Counted from the first letter of the stretch, positions 30,269 to 38,963 are shown. The stretch is DNA of 64,000 bases from Ethanoligenens harbinense YUAN-3 (GCF_000178115.2 NC_014828.1:1-64000); one strand, 5' to 3'. A program made the numbers and translations. Notes: generated by a model not told the origin, from the sequence alone.

Positions 30269-30280
30269 CAGAGGCTCCCT

Positions 30281-31108
30281 TCAGAGGAGGTCGGCGGAGC
30301 CGAAGGTCGCGGCATAGAAATGATTGACCGGGCCGTGCCCGTGCCCAAGGGTTTCGGCGTGGGCGATCGCCTCGGAAATGTAGGTTTTAGCGACACGCAC
30401 GGCGTCGGGCAGAGGCTTGCCGTTTGCCAGCGCCGCCGCCACGGCGGAGGAAAATGTGCAGCCGGTGCCGTGCGTGTTCCGGGTGGCAACGCGGGGCTGC
30501 GGCAGCAGCAGAAAATCCCGGCCGTCGAAAAAAACATCCACGGCGTCGCCGTCGAGATGCCCGCCCTTCACCACTACGGCCCGAGCACCGAGAGCAATCA
30601 GATCAACGGCGGCGGTGCGCATGTCCTCCACGGTGCGGACCTCGCGCCCGGTCAGCACCGTGGTTTCCGGCAGGTTTGGGGTGATCAGCGCGGCCAGCGG
30701 CAGCAGTTGCCGGGTGAGCGCGTGCACGGCGGCAGGGTCCAGAAGCGCGTGTCCGCTGGTGGATACCATCACCGGGTCCAGCACCACCGGCACGCCGGGG
30801 TGTTTGCGCAGTTCGCCCGCAATAGCGGAGATGACGTCCGCGTCGGCCGTCATGCCGATCTTCACGGCGTCTACCCGGATGTCTTCAAATAAGCAGCCGA
30901 TCTGGGCGGCCACCAGACCGGGCTTCAGGGCCTGCGCCTCGCGCACGCCGCAGGTGTTCTGCACGGTCGCCGCCGTGATGGCGCTCATGCCGTATACGCC
31001 AAATGCCGCAAACGTTTTCAAATCGGCTTGAATGCCGGCGCCGCCGCTCGGGTCCGAGCCGGCGATCGTGAGCGCGTGCCGCAATCCAATCGTCCCTTTC
31101 CTTGTCAC
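30281..31108 (-). CDS. thiD: Hydroxymethylpyrimidine/phosphomethylpyrimidine kinase
   Basis: ThiD phosphorylates HMP and HMP-P in thiamine synthesis and belongs to the ribokinase family. The product is up to 275 aa with ALTIAGSDPSGGAGIQADLKT at the N-terminus, the VVLDPVMVSTSGHALL segment and the catalytic NTHGTGCTFSSAVAA anion hole near the end. The start is uncertain: GTG 31108 (MTRKGTIGL) or TTG 31084 preceded by GGAAAGGGA. No TPP riboswitch consensus is seen in the leader. queH follows on the same strand. Confidence 0.92.
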   Translation of the reverse strand: MTRKGTIGLRHALTIAGSDPSGGAGIQADLKTFAAFGVYGMSAITAATVQNTCGVREAQALKPGLVAAQIGCLFEDIRVDAVKIGMTADADVISAIAGELRKHPGVPVVLDPVMVSTSGHALLDPAAVHALTRQLLPLAALITPNLPETTVLTGREVRTVEDMRTAAVDLIALGARAVVVKGGHLDGDAVDVFFDGRDFLLLPQPRVATRNTHGTGCTFSSAVAAALANGKPLPDAVRVAKTYISEAIAHAETLGHGHGPVNHFYAATFGSADLL

Positions 31109-31143
31109 GGGGCCGCTTTTCCGCCCTGTGTGAAATTGTTTTC

Positions 31144-31172
31144 AGTATAAAAGCCCGCCTGGCGTTTGTCAA
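31144..31172 (-). promoter_or_regulatory. Promoter of thiD-queH
   Basis: On the minus strand TTGACA (31172-31167) and TATACT (31149-31144) are separated by 17 bases, an excellent sigma-A match. Confidence 0.8.
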
Positions 31173-31262
31173 GAACGGGTGGCTTGGCACCTCCCTGTTC
31201 ATAAAAAATCCATATTACAATGTCAAAAAAGTGCCGGAGGGATGAAAGAGCTTTGTTATAAA

Positions 31263-31292
31263 TTGACAAAACGGAGAGATTTTTGTTTTAAT
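31263..31292 (+). promoter_or_regulatory. Promoter of the TetR-family gene
   Basis: TTGACA (31263-31268) and TTTAAT (31287-31292), 18 bases apart, lie just upstream of the TetR gene and face away from the thiD promoter. Confidence 0.55.
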
Positions 31293-31310
31293 AATAGAAA
31301 GGGTGATGGT

Positions 31311-31940
31311 ATGAACAATGGGAAGCCTGTGCGCGTACCGCGCCAGACCCGCAGCTTGGCAACAAAAGGGAAATTGCTGGCCGCGGCTAAGGAACTTTTT
31401 TGTGAAGTTGGATATTATAAGACCACCGCGAACGCGATCGCCAGAAAGGCGGGCACGGCGGTGGGTAGCTTTTACGCTTATTTTCCGGATAAAGAAGCCG
31501 TTTTTGCGGAACTGATGGAGCGACTTTGCCAGCGCCTGCGCACGGTGCTGGAACAATGCGCGAAGCAGCTGCGCCAGCCCGACTTCGACCCGAAAGTGTG
31601 GATAGCGCAAATGGCGAGGCAATCGGTGGAGGTCTACGTGAGCGAGCCGAAATTTTCCCCGCAGATCGCCGTTCTGTATTATAACAGGGAACCGCGTGTG
31701 ACCGCCATGATGCAGCGCGAGCAGTCGTTCATTCAGCAGATGATCCGCAGCTATTTCGCCCTGGCGGGAGACAGCCTCAGCATTCGGGACCCGGAGGTGT
31801 CGGCTGTTGTTGTGCAGAAGATCCTGATCCAGCTTCCCGAAAAGGTTTTATACGATTGGGAAAATATCGGGCAGGAAGAGATCATCAACGCCACGATTGA
31901 TTTGCTGCAGCGGTATCTCACCAACTACCATAAATCTTAA
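31311..31940 (+). CDS. TetR/AcrR family transcriptional regulator
   Basis: The 209-aa product has an N-terminal TetR helix-turn-helix (LLAAAKELFCEVGYYKTTAN, IARKAGTAVGSFYAYFPDKEAVF) and a C-terminal ligand domain of about 140 residues. The start at 31311 (MNNGKPVRVPRQTR) follows AAAGGG and fits the family length. A frame open from 31179 would add 44 unrelated residues. No obvious target gene lies in the same direction. It is divergent from thiD, so either thiD-queH or a distant gene could be regulated. The ligand is unknown. Confidence 0.88.
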   Translation: MNNGKPVRVPRQTRSLATKGKLLAAAKELFCEVGYYKTTANAIARKAGTAVGSFYAYFPDKEAVFAELMERLCQRLRTVLEQCAKQLRQPDFDPKVWIAQMARQSVEVYVSEPKFSPQIAVLYYNREPRVTAMMQREQSFIQQMIRSYFALAGDSLSIRDPEVSAVVVQKILIQLPEKVLYDWENIGQEEIINATIDLLQRYLTNYHKS

Positions 31941-31968
31941 AGGTTTCCGTTTTGAGACAAGGCCGGGT

Positions 31969-32649
31969 TTAAAGCGCGCGCAGGTCCACCTGCCGTTCGA
32001 ACAGGCGCAGGGCGTCCGCGCCTGTTTCCCACTCCGGCCAGACCCGCGCCACCTCGCGCCAGAAAGCCGGGGAATGATCGTGATGACGGATGTGTGCCAG
32101 CTCATGCGCCACCACATAGTCCACGGCGGGCGGCGGCGCGCAGAGCAGCCGCCAGGAGAAGCGCAGGCGGTTGTCTTTGCCGCATGAGCCCCAGCGTGAA
32201 CGCGCGCTGCCCACAGTCAGGCTTGGGTAGGACAGACCCGCCTGTTTAGCAAAAAAGGCCGCGCGGGCGAGCAGCCGTTCTTCAGCCCGCGCGGTGAAAA
32301 AGGCGGCCGCGGCCCGCGCGGGGTCCCGGGATGGCAGATAAAACGCATTGCCGTCCCAGACCGGCGGGTCCGGGAGGTCGGCGTCTTCCCGCGCAGCGAC
32401 GGGATATGGCCTGCCCAGATACCACAGGGTGCCGCCCGGCTCCGCCGCCGCGCAGGCGCGCTGCGCGGCGCGTTCGCGCATGCGTTTGCGTGCGCTCTCG
32501 ACCCAGCGCTGCTTTTCACACAGGAACGATTCGATGGCGGCGGCAGGCATCCGCTGCGGGGCGCGGACGATGACCTCCCCATCCTGCCTGATCTGGATGG
32601 CAACGGTTTTGCGTGTGCTGCGCACCAGTGTGTAGGGTATCTGCGCCAT
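31969..32649 (-). CDS. YgjP-type M48-like zinc metallopeptidase
   Basis: The 226-aa product carries the zinc site VVAHELAHIRHHDHSPAFW with the HExxH motif (HELAH) and a downstream His, and the preceding SRWGSCGKDNRLRFSWRL typical of YgjP/DUF45 proteins. The N-terminal half is a beta-rich YgjP domain (IPYTLVRSTRKTVAIQI). These are cytosolic SprT/WLM-like peptidases of unclear substrate. The start at 32649 follows GGAGG at 7 bases. It converges with the TetR gene and is divergent from the hydrogenase gene. Confidence 0.85.
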   Translation of the reverse strand: MAQIPYTLVRSTRKTVAIQIRQDGEVIVRAPQRMPAAAIESFLCEKQRWVESARKRMRERAAQRACAAAEPGGTLWYLGRPYPVAAREDADLPDPPVWDGNAFYLPSRDPARAAAAFFTARAEERLLARAAFFAKQAGLSYPSLTVGSARSRWGSCGKDNRLRFSWRLLCAPPPAVDYVVAHELAHIRHHDHSPAFWREVARVWPEWETGADALRLFERQVDLRAL

Positions 32650-32824
32650 GTTTGAGCCTCCGTCCGCCTGCCCGGCATTTTTATACAGTATACAACGGCA
32701 CACCTGTTTTGCCAAACGGTCGCGGTTTTGCGTTTTTCGTGGTACAATACGATTGTGTACGGGAATCCGCCGTGCGCGGCCCGTCTGAACGTGCGCGCGG
32801 CAAAGGACGAGGGGGGGCTTTATC

Positions 32825-34078
32825 ATGGAAGAATATCAGGAAATGAGCCGCAGGCTCCAGAAAGCTACGGCGGAAGGGCGCCTTCAGGATGAGATCGACG
32901 CTATCCGCGCATCCGGCTCTGAGAAGGAGAAACAGCAGTTGGACATGTTGCTCCACCCGGAAAATTATCCGCCGGTGGTGCGGCTGGAGGACTGCATGTG
33001 TTCGACGGACCATCAGGCGGCCTGCGAGGTCAGCTGCCTGTTCGAGGCCATCGGCCGCGACCGGGACGGCAAGCTGGTCATCACGGGGGACTGCGTGGGC
33101 TGCGGGCAGTGCGTGGAGCGGTGTGAGCAAAAAGCGCTGGCCGGGCGCAAGGACCTCATCCCGCTGCTTAAGCTGCTCCGGGAGCGCAGCACCCCGGTCT
33201 ATGCTATGATTGCTCCGGCGTTTTCGGGGCAGTTCACCGCCGAGGTCACGTCCGGCCGGCTGCGCACAGCGTTTAAGCGGCTGGGGTTCTACGGCATGAT
33301 CGAAGTGGCGCTGTTCGCAGATATCCTTACCCTCAAGGAAGCGCTGGAGTTCGACCAGACGATTCAAAGCGATGAAGATTTCATGCTCACCAGCTGTTGC
33401 TGCCCCATGTGGGTGGCGCTCATCAAAAAAGGGTTCAGTGAGCTCATTCCCCATGTGCCGCCGTCGGTTTCCCCCATGGTGGCCTGTGGGCGCACCATCA
33501 AGAAAATACACCCCGAGGCCAAGACGGTCTTCATCGGCCCGTGCATCGCCAAAAAGGCCGAGGCGCGCCAGCCCGACGTGGCCGATGCCGTGGATTTTGT
33601 CCTGACCTTTGACGAGGTGGGCCAGATGTTTGCGGACGCGGAACTCGACCTGCCCAATCTGCCCGAAGACATGAGCGACCACTCCTCCACAGCCGGACGT
33701 ATCTACGCGCGCACCGGCGGCGTGAGCCAGGCGGTGCAGGCAACGCTCGACCGCCTGCGCCCCGACCATAAGATCCCGCTGCGGGCTATCCAGGCCGACG
33801 GCATCGTGGCCTGCAAACAGCTGCTGGCCGATCTCAAGGACGGTAAGATCAAAGCTAATTTCATGGAAGGCATGGGCTGTAAGGGCGGCTGTGTGGGCGG
33901 GCCCAAATCGCTGTTGCCAAAAGAAGAGGCGACCGGGCATGTCAACGCCTACGGCGAGCAGGCCGGCTACGCCACACCGGCCGACAACCCCTATGTGCTG
34001 GAGATTTTGCGACGACTGGGATTCGATACCATCGAAAGCCTGCTCGAGCGGGACAATACCTTTATCCGCGAGTTTTAA
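32825..34078 (+). CDS. [FeFe] hydrogenase, group B-like
   Basis: The 417-aa protein has two N-terminal iron-sulfur sites (Cys at 57, 59, 67, 71 and at 90, 93, 96, 100, the latter CVGCGQCVERC) and the H-cluster domain. The three H-cluster motifs are L1 TSCCCPMW (189-196), L2 IGPCIAKKAEA (237-247) and L3 EGMGCKGGCVGGP (348-360). L3 with MGC...GGCVGGP differs from the classic MACPGGC of group A and matches the group B pattern as I know it. It probably uses ferredoxin to make or oxidise H2 in the cytoplasm. It needs HydE, HydF and HydG for maturation; hydE and hydF are in this window. It is a single gene with GAGGGGGG before the ATG. Confidence 0.88.
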   Translation: MEEYQEMSRRLQKATAEGRLQDEIDAIRASGSEKEKQQLDMLLHPENYPPVVRLEDCMCSTDHQAACEVSCLFEAIGRDRDGKLVITGDCVGCGQCVERCEQKALAGRKDLIPLLKLLRERSTPVYAMIAPAFSGQFTAEVTSGRLRTAFKRLGFYGMIEVALFADILTLKEALEFDQTIQSDEDFMLTSCCCPMWVALIKKGFSELIPHVPPSVSPMVACGRTIKKIHPEAKTVFIGPCIAKKAEARQPDVADAVDFVLTFDEVGQMFADAELDLPNLPEDMSDHSSTAGRIYARTGGVSQAVQATLDRLRPDHKIPLRAIQADGIVACKQLLADLKDGKIKANFMEGMGCKGGCVGGPKSLLPKEEATGHVNAYGEQAGYATPADNPYVLEILRRLGFDTIESLLERDNTFIREF

Positions 34079-34080
34079 CA

Positions 34081-34118
34081 AAAACCGGTGCGTCGGGATG
34101 TTCCCGCCGCGCCGGTTT
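34081..34118 (+). terminator. Hairpin after the hydrogenase gene
   Basis: AAACCGGTGCG and its near-complement CGCGCCGGTTT enclose CGGGA/TCCCG. Only three T residues follow, so it is a moderate terminator candidate. Confidence 0.6.
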
Positions 34119-34147
34119 CGGCATCTGTAGGAGAGAGACAAAACACC

Positions 34148-34452
34148 ATGAAAAACAGAAAATAGCTCCGGGCTCTTCTCATCCTGGCCGCGGCGGTGTG
34201 TGTCGCCGCAGGAGCTTTTGCGGCGGGCCTGCTCCATTTGGGGACGGGCGGCGCGTCCTCACGGGGAGCGTCTTCCTCGCAGGCGGCGGGTTCTTCTTCA
34301 CAACAAGCCTCTTCTTCACAGTCCGCCAGAATATGGGCGACTACACGACCATGATCGGCACCTATCTGGTGGATCAGCACAACGGCATTCTCTATAAACA
34401 AAACACCGTAAGCGGACAGTATGAACGGCAGTCGTTCCGTGCGGAGATGTGA
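34148..34452 (+). pseudogene. Decayed gene for a small exported Ser-rich protein
   Basis: AGGAGAGA precedes ATG AAA AAC AGA AAA TAG, so codon 6 is a stop. Reading through gives a signal-peptide-like LRALLILAAAVCVAAGAFAA followed by a Ser/Gln-rich linker. Near 34330 the coding signal moves to another frame, which continues DYTTMIGTYLVDQHNGILYK and ends at 34452. One nonsense change (probably CAG to TAG) plus one frameshift would explain this. It looks like a recent pseudogene of a short anchored or secreted protein. No family is recognised. Confidence 0.6.
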
Positions 34453-34501
34453 TGGACGGATTTCCGTAAAAGTTTTCCTGTTTAGCACGGAAAAATGTGT
34501 A

Positions 34502-34529
34502 TTGACTAAAATCTCACAAGGGTTATAAT
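34502..34529 (+). promoter_or_regulatory. Promoter of serC-serA
   Basis: TTGACT (34502-34507) and a perfect TATAAT (34524-34529) are 16 bases apart. The leader of about 120 bases contains a perfect GGCGCGCGC/GCGCGCGCC hairpin at about 34551-34574. No T-box or riboswitch consensus is seen. Confidence 0.8.
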
Positions 34530-34654
34530 GAAAAGAGTGGCGGATTTCCGGCGCGCGCGGTATGGCGCGCGCCGCGCCCAAACCCTCTTTGCGGGCAGCG
34601 CGCCCGCCCGACCGAAGCCCGTTTGCCGGGCAAACAAAACTGGAGGTTATACGA

Positions 34655-35740
34655 TTGAACAGCAGGGTTTACAATTTTTCCGCCGGCCCGTCCATGTTGC
34701 CGGAGCCGGTGCTCTCACGCGCCGCAAGCGAGATGCTCAACTATCAGGGCTCAGGCCAGTCCGTGATGGAGATGTCACACCGGTCAAAAGTTTTTGATGG
34801 CATCATCGTGCGGTGCGAGGAGCTGCTGCGCAAAGTATTGGGCATTCCGTCAAACTACAAAGTCCTGTTTTTGCAGGGCGGCGCTTCCAGTCAGTTCGCC
34901 ATGATCCCGCTCAACCTGATGAACGGCAGCGGCAAGGCCGATTATATCCTCACCGGCCAGTGGGCCACCAAAGCACAGAAAGAGGCCGCGCGCTATGGCG
35001 ATGCGCGTGTTGTCGCCTCCTCGAAAGATAAGACGTTCACCTACATTCCCAAAACGACTGCCGCCGACTTCGATCCGGAAGCGGATTACGCCTATATCTG
35101 CATGAACAACACCATCTACGGCACCAAATACGCCGAGCTGCCGGACACCGGCAAGGTGCCGCTGGTCGCGGACGTGTCCTCCTGCATCCTCTCCGAGCCG
35201 CTGGATGTGTCCAAATTCGGTCTGGTTTTCGCGGGCGCGCAGAAAAACATGGGCCCGGCCGGCCTGACCGTCGTCATCGTCCGCGAGGATCTCATCGGCC
35301 ACGCGCGTGATATCACCCCCACCATGTTCAACTACCAGACCCATGCCGACAACCGTTCCCTGTTCAACACCCCGCCGTGCTATGCCATCTATATCTGCAT
35401 GCTGGTGCTGGAGTGGCTGGAGGAACTGGGCGGTCTGGAGGAAATGGCCAAGATCAACCGCAAAAAGGCGGGCATCCTGTATGATTTCCTCGACAATTCC
35501 AAGCTGTTCCGCGGCACGGTGGAAAAGGAATACCGTTCGCTGATGAACGTGCCGTTTGTCACCGGCAGCGACGAGCTGGACAAAAAGGCCGTCAAAGAAG
35601 CCGAAGCGGAAGGCTTCATCAACATCAAGGGCCACCGCACGGTGGGCGGCCTGCGCGCGAGCATCTACAACGCCATGCCGCTCGAGGGCGTGGAGAAACT
35701 GGTGGATTTCCTGGGCCGGTTCGAAAAAGCCAACAGCTGA
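34655..35740 (+). CDS. serC: Phosphoserine aminotransferase
   Basis: SerC converts 3-phosphohydroxypyruvate to phosphoserine with glutamate, the second step of serine synthesis. The 361-aa product begins NSRVYNFSAGPSMLPEPVL after the initiator and has the PLP-lysine region FGLVFAGAQKNMGPAGLTVVI and the terminal GHRTVGGLRASIYNAMP, all family hallmarks. The start is a TTG at 34655, 8 bases after TGGAGG. An in-frame ATG at 34562 would give a 31-residue extension lacking homology. serA follows after 29 bases. Confidence 0.95.
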   Translation: MNSRVYNFSAGPSMLPEPVLSRAASEMLNYQGSGQSVMEMSHRSKVFDGIIVRCEELLRKVLGIPSNYKVLFLQGGASSQFAMIPLNLMNGSGKADYILTGQWATKAQKEAARYGDARVVASSKDKTFTYIPKTTAADFDPEADYAYICMNNTIYGTKYAELPDTGKVPLVADVSSCILSEPLDVSKFGLVFAGAQKNMGPAGLTVVIVREDLIGHARDITPTMFNYQTHADNRSLFNTPPCYAIYICMLVLEWLEELGGLEEMAKINRKKAGILYDFLDNSKLFRGTVEKEYRSLMNVPFVTGSDELDKKAVKEAEAEGFINIKGHRTVGGLRASIYNAMPLEGVEKLVDFLGRFEKANS

Positions 35741-35769
35741 CCGGCTCCCGATAGAGAGGGGTTCTGGCA

Positions 35770-36933
35770 ATGTATCAAATCAAGACCATCAACAAGATTT
35801 CCCCGTCGGGCCTCACGCGTTTTGCGCCCGGCGAATTCCAATATGGCGACGAGATCGAAAACCCGGATGCGTTCATCGTGCGTTCCGCTTCGCTGCACGA
35901 AGTGGAACTGCCCGCTTCGCTCAAAGCCATCGCGCGCGCCGGCGCCGGCGTGAACAACATCCCGGTGGACAAATGCAGCGAAGAAGGCATCGTGGTATTC
36001 AATACGCCGGGCGCCAACGCCAACGGCGTGAAGGAGCTGCTGATTGCCGCGCTTATCCTGTCTTCACGCAATGTGCTTGATGCGGTGGCTTGGGCCAAAA
36101 CGCTCAAGGGCCAGGGCGCGGATGTGCCCAAGCTGGTTGAAAAAGGCAAGAAACAGTTCGTCGGTCCCGAGATCGCGGGCAAGAAGCTGGGTGTGATCGG
36201 TTTGGGCGCCATCGGCGTCAAGGTGGCCAACGCCGCGCACGCGCTGGGCATGGAGGTCTACGGTTACGATCCGTATCTGTCGGTGGAAGCGGCGTGGGGC
36301 ATCTCCCAGGGCATCCATCACGCGGCCAGCCTGAACGTCATCTACGAGCAGTGCGATTACATCACCATTCACGTGCCGCTCACGCCCGAAACGCGCGGCA
36401 CCTTCAACGCGGAATCCATCGCCGCCATGAAGAAAGGCGTGCGTCTGTTCAACCTCGCGCGCGGCGAGCTGGCCGTTCCGGCGGACATCGTCGAGGCGCT
36501 CAAGTCCGGCCAGGTGGCGTCTTATGTGGTGGATTTCCCGTGCGACGAGCTGCTGGATGTGCCGGGCGTCATCCCCATCCCGCATTTGGGTGCGTCCACG
36601 CCGGAATCCGAGGATAACTGCGCAGCTATGGCGGCGGACGAACTCATTGCGCTCCTCAAGACCGGCGCCATCCGCAATTCCATCAATTTCCCGAACGTGG
36701 ATATGCCGCTTTCTTCGCCTGCACGCGTGACCGTCATCCATAAAAACGTGCCGAACATGCTCTCGCAGATTACGGCTTGCTTCGCCAACGCGGGCATCAA
36801 TATTGACAACATCATCGACAAGTCCAAAAAAGAGATGGCCTACACCATCATCGATGCGGCGGACAAAAAACTGGATGCCGTGGCCGACGCCCTGCGCGCC
36901 GTGGACGGCGTTATCCGCGTACGCGTCATCTAA
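35770..36933 (+). CDS. serA: D-3-phosphoglycerate dehydrogenase with ACT domain
   Basis: SerA oxidises 3-phosphoglycerate with NAD+ to start serine synthesis. The 387-aa product has the nucleotide-binding KKLGVIGLGAIGVKVANAAH, catalytic Arg in FNLARGELA, and the catalytic His in IPHLGASTPESEDNC. A C-terminal ACT domain (VTVIHKNVPNMLSQITACFA) probably mediates serine feedback. This short form lacks the intervening ASB domain. It is in an operon with serC, as in many Clostridia, and ends at a bidirectional terminator. Confidence 0.93.
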   Translation: MYQIKTINKISPSGLTRFAPGEFQYGDEIENPDAFIVRSASLHEVELPASLKAIARAGAGVNNIPVDKCSEEGIVVFNTPGANANGVKELLIAALILSSRNVLDAVAWAKTLKGQGADVPKLVEKGKKQFVGPEIAGKKLGVIGLGAIGVKVANAAHALGMEVYGYDPYLSVEAAWGISQGIHHAASLNVIYEQCDYITIHVPLTPETRGTFNAESIAAMKKGVRLFNLARGELAVPADIVEALKSGQVASYVVDFPCDELLDVPGVIPIPHLGASTPESEDNCAAMAADELIALLKTGAIRNSINFPNVDMPLSSPARVTVIHKNVPNMLSQITACFANAGINIDNIIDKSKKEMAYTIIDAADKKLDAVADALRAVDGVIRVRVI

Positions 36934-36975
36934 CAGAACCGATCGCTCCGCAGTGGGCAGCCCGCCGCGGCATTG

Positions 36976-37017
36976 AAAAAACAGCCCTTTTCCGATTACC
37001 GGAAAAGGGCTGTTTTT
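36976..37017. terminator. Bidirectional terminator after serA
   Basis: AAAAACAGCCCTTTTCCG pairs perfectly with its complement around ATTAC and is flanked by T runs on both strands. It serves serA and the converging minus-strand YtxH-like gene. Confidence 0.93.
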
Positions 37018-37036
37018 GGCGCGCCAAAAACGCAAA

Positions 37037-37225
37037 TCAACGCATCATATATTGTGCGTTCTGAACCAGTTCGCCCATGGCATGAAGCGCGCGGTTGGCG
37101 TTTTTCCGCACGTTGTTGCGCTTACGGCGGTCCATCGGCCAGCCGGCAATCATGCCTACGGCGGCTCCTGCCACTACCCCGGCGATGATGCCCTTGGTTA
37201 CATTGGACATGGAATGCTGTGTCAT
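37037..37225 (-). CDS. Small YtxH-like membrane protein
   Basis: The 62-aa product has one glycine/alanine-rich membrane segment, KGIIAGVVAGAAVGMIAGW, followed by a basic amphipathic stretch (DRRKRNNVRKNANRALHAMG). This matches small YtxH-domain proteins, which are single-pass membrane proteins of unknown or stress-related function. AAAGGGAAGGGAA precedes the ATG. It is monocistronic, flanked by the serA terminator and a parS-like palindrome about 180 bases upstream. Confidence 0.65.
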   Translation of the reverse strand: MTQHSMSNVTKGIIAGVVAGAAVGMIAGWPMDRRKRNNVRKNANRALHAMGELVQNAQYMMR

Positions 37226-37405
37226 GGTGTGTTCCCTTCCCTTTCCGAACCTTGCCGATATTTAAACGGTTGTACGCCTGCGGGAATCGGCCTGTGCAGG
37301 GTGCCGACTGAGACTTCAAAGCAAGCCCGGTTGCTTTGAATCGTTAGTAGTTTCCCCCATGTTTGTGAAAACATGATTTCTATTTGCTGGAAGCGCGCGC
37401 AACAA

Positions 37406-37439
37406 AAACGGCGGTGTTCCACGTGGAACACCGCCGTTT
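37406..37439. other. parS-like site inside a perfect 34-bp palindrome
   Basis: The core TGTTCCACGTGGAACA (37415-37430) is a fully symmetric version of the ParB/Spo0J binding site (B. subtilis consensus TGTTNCACGTGAAACA, one substitution). Flanking bases extend the symmetry to 34 bp with no loop, and A and T runs border it, so it may also terminate the minus-strand DUF4015 gene that ends at 37451. parS sites cluster near origins, and this one is 37 kb from dnaA. Binding is inferred. Confidence 0.65.
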
Positions 37440-37450
37440 CGCCTGCACCT

Positions 37451-38680
37451 TTATTTTGCCGCCACGCCGGTGAGATTGTACCCGCCGGTGGCATAGAAGA
37501 CAAAATGGTCGATACCTGCGGCTTTCAGGGCGGAGACCTCGGCGTTGACCGTATCCGCCGTAACGGTGCCGCTGCCGCTCACCGTACCCGCCTGGATAAA
37601 CGGCACCATGTCGCCATATTTGGACGCATTCAACGTTTTCAGGCCCTGTGCGGCAGCGGAAACAGCCGCGCCGAAATCGCTGATCGGATTTGGAAGAGCG
37701 GTGCCGCCCACGGTCAGCCCGTCCAGGGAAACCGGTGTGAGCAGCGGGCTGACCGTATCCGCGCCGTAGCCGAACGGATCTTGATCCTGCCCCAGACTCG
37801 CCTGCCCGCTGCCGACCGCCGCGTTTGCCGGCAGCACCAGTGTGACGGTGCCGCCCGTGGTGTGGACTTTTTGCGTGACCGCCGCTACAAAGCTCTGGAG
37901 AGCGCTTTCCTTGGACGGCAGGTTGTCGCCGTACCATACGTGGTTCTGTGCGCCGGACGGGAACTGCACATTGTCCAGGTAAATCTGCTTGAAGCCCATG
38001 GAGGCTGCCTCGGCCGCCAGGTCGGTAAGATATTGCACTGTGGTGGCGGAATAGGGATTGAGCCAGCGGTTCCCGCTTTCATCCAGCCAGTTGGTGCTGT
38101 GGTTGCCGGCGTATTTCACCGCGGCATCCCGCATCACGGTGGGGGCCAGCGGGTCCTTGAAACAGCTGATACGCGCGGCGGGGGTCATCCCGCTTTGGGT
38201 GATGGCCTGCGCGATGGCGGCGCCGTCCAGCGCGCCCGAGGCAACGATGCCGTTGTTCTGCACCTCACTGATCTTGGACGCGTAGTGCAGAACACCGTCA
38301 TCGCTTTTGAGCTCGGCAATGGCTGTGGTGACCCCTGCGCTTTTGGCGGCCTGCAGGGTCTGGCTGATGGTTGCGGTGGTGAGCGTGCCGCCCGGCAGGT
38401 AAATGCCACGCATGGCTGTGGCCGCTGCGGAAGAGGTTGAACCCGAGGAGGAGGACGGCTTGGAAGCGGCGTGGGATGCGGAGGATACGTGGGAAGCCGC
38501 ACTTTCCACGGTCTTTCCCGCATCGCCTTTCAGTACCCGCTGCAGGGGCACATAGATATTCCAGCCGATGAAGACCAGTGCGGCGACCGCCACCACGATC
38601 AGAGCAGTCATGAGCGGGTTGCTCCCGCCCCGTTTGTGTCGCCGCCCGCTGGGATCGAATTGATAACGTTTTCTTGCCAC
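37451..38680 (-). CDS. Membrane-anchored putative glycoside hydrolase (DUF4015-like)
   Basis: The 409-aa product has a basic cytoplasmic N-terminus, one membrane helix (LMTALIVVAVAALVFIGWNI), a Ser-rich linker of about 35 residues and an extracellular TIM-barrel-like domain. That domain has MRGIYLPGGTLTT, AIAELKSDDGVLHY, GFKQIYLDNVQFPSG and HFVFYATGGYN, resembling the DUF4015 family of putative glycosyl hydrolases. Substrate and activity are unproven. The start is GTG 38680 after GAGGTG; an ATG at 38722 is less likely. It is divergent from mecA. Confidence 0.75.
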   Translation of the reverse strand: MARKRYQFDPSGRRHKRGGSNPLMTALIVVAVAALVFIGWNIYVPLQRVLKGDAGKTVESAASHVSSASHAASKPSSSSGSTSSAAATAMRGIYLPGGTLTTATISQTLQAAKSAGVTTAIAELKSDDGVLHYASKISEVQNNGIVASGALDGAAIAQAITQSGMTPAARISCFKDPLAPTVMRDAAVKYAGNHSTNWLDESGNRWLNPYSATTVQYLTDLAAEAASMGFKQIYLDNVQFPSGAQNHVWYGDNLPSKESALQSFVAAVTQKVHTTGGTVTLVLPANAAVGSGQASLGQDQDPFGYGADTVSPLLTPVSLDGLTVGGTALPNPISDFGAAVSAAAQGLKTLNASKYGDMVPFIQAGTVSGSGTVTADTVNAEVSALKAAGIDHFVFYATGGYNLTGVAAK

Positions 38681-38933
38681 TTTTATGCACCTCGTTTTGC
38701 ACACGCCGATGCTGCGGACCATGTGCGCCTGTCCTGTATATTTTCACCGCGAAAAAGGCCCGTGACGATAGTTTCTCCTTGTTCGGAACGTGTATGCTCT
38801 GCCGTCCGCAATTGCGGAGGCAGGGCCGCGTTTTCAGGTATGAAAAAGCCGCCGAAAGGATAGCCTGACCGGGACGTGCACCCTGCGCGCGCGGATGGCT
38901 CTCCGGGCTTTTTTCCCATCCTTTATTCACCTC

Positions 38934-38963
38934 TTGCACACCGCCGCAAATTCAAATTATAAT
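38934..38963 (+). promoter_or_regulatory. Promoter of the mecA-like gene
   Basis: TTGCAC (38934-38939) and TATAAT (38958-38963) are 18 bases apart. The 424-base region between the DUF4015 gene and mecA holds no supportable gene otherwise. Confidence 0.65.

Noticed and set aside
31109-31310. TPP riboswitch for thiD
   Set aside because: No CTGAGA or other TPP-box sequence is present on the minus strand in this interval.
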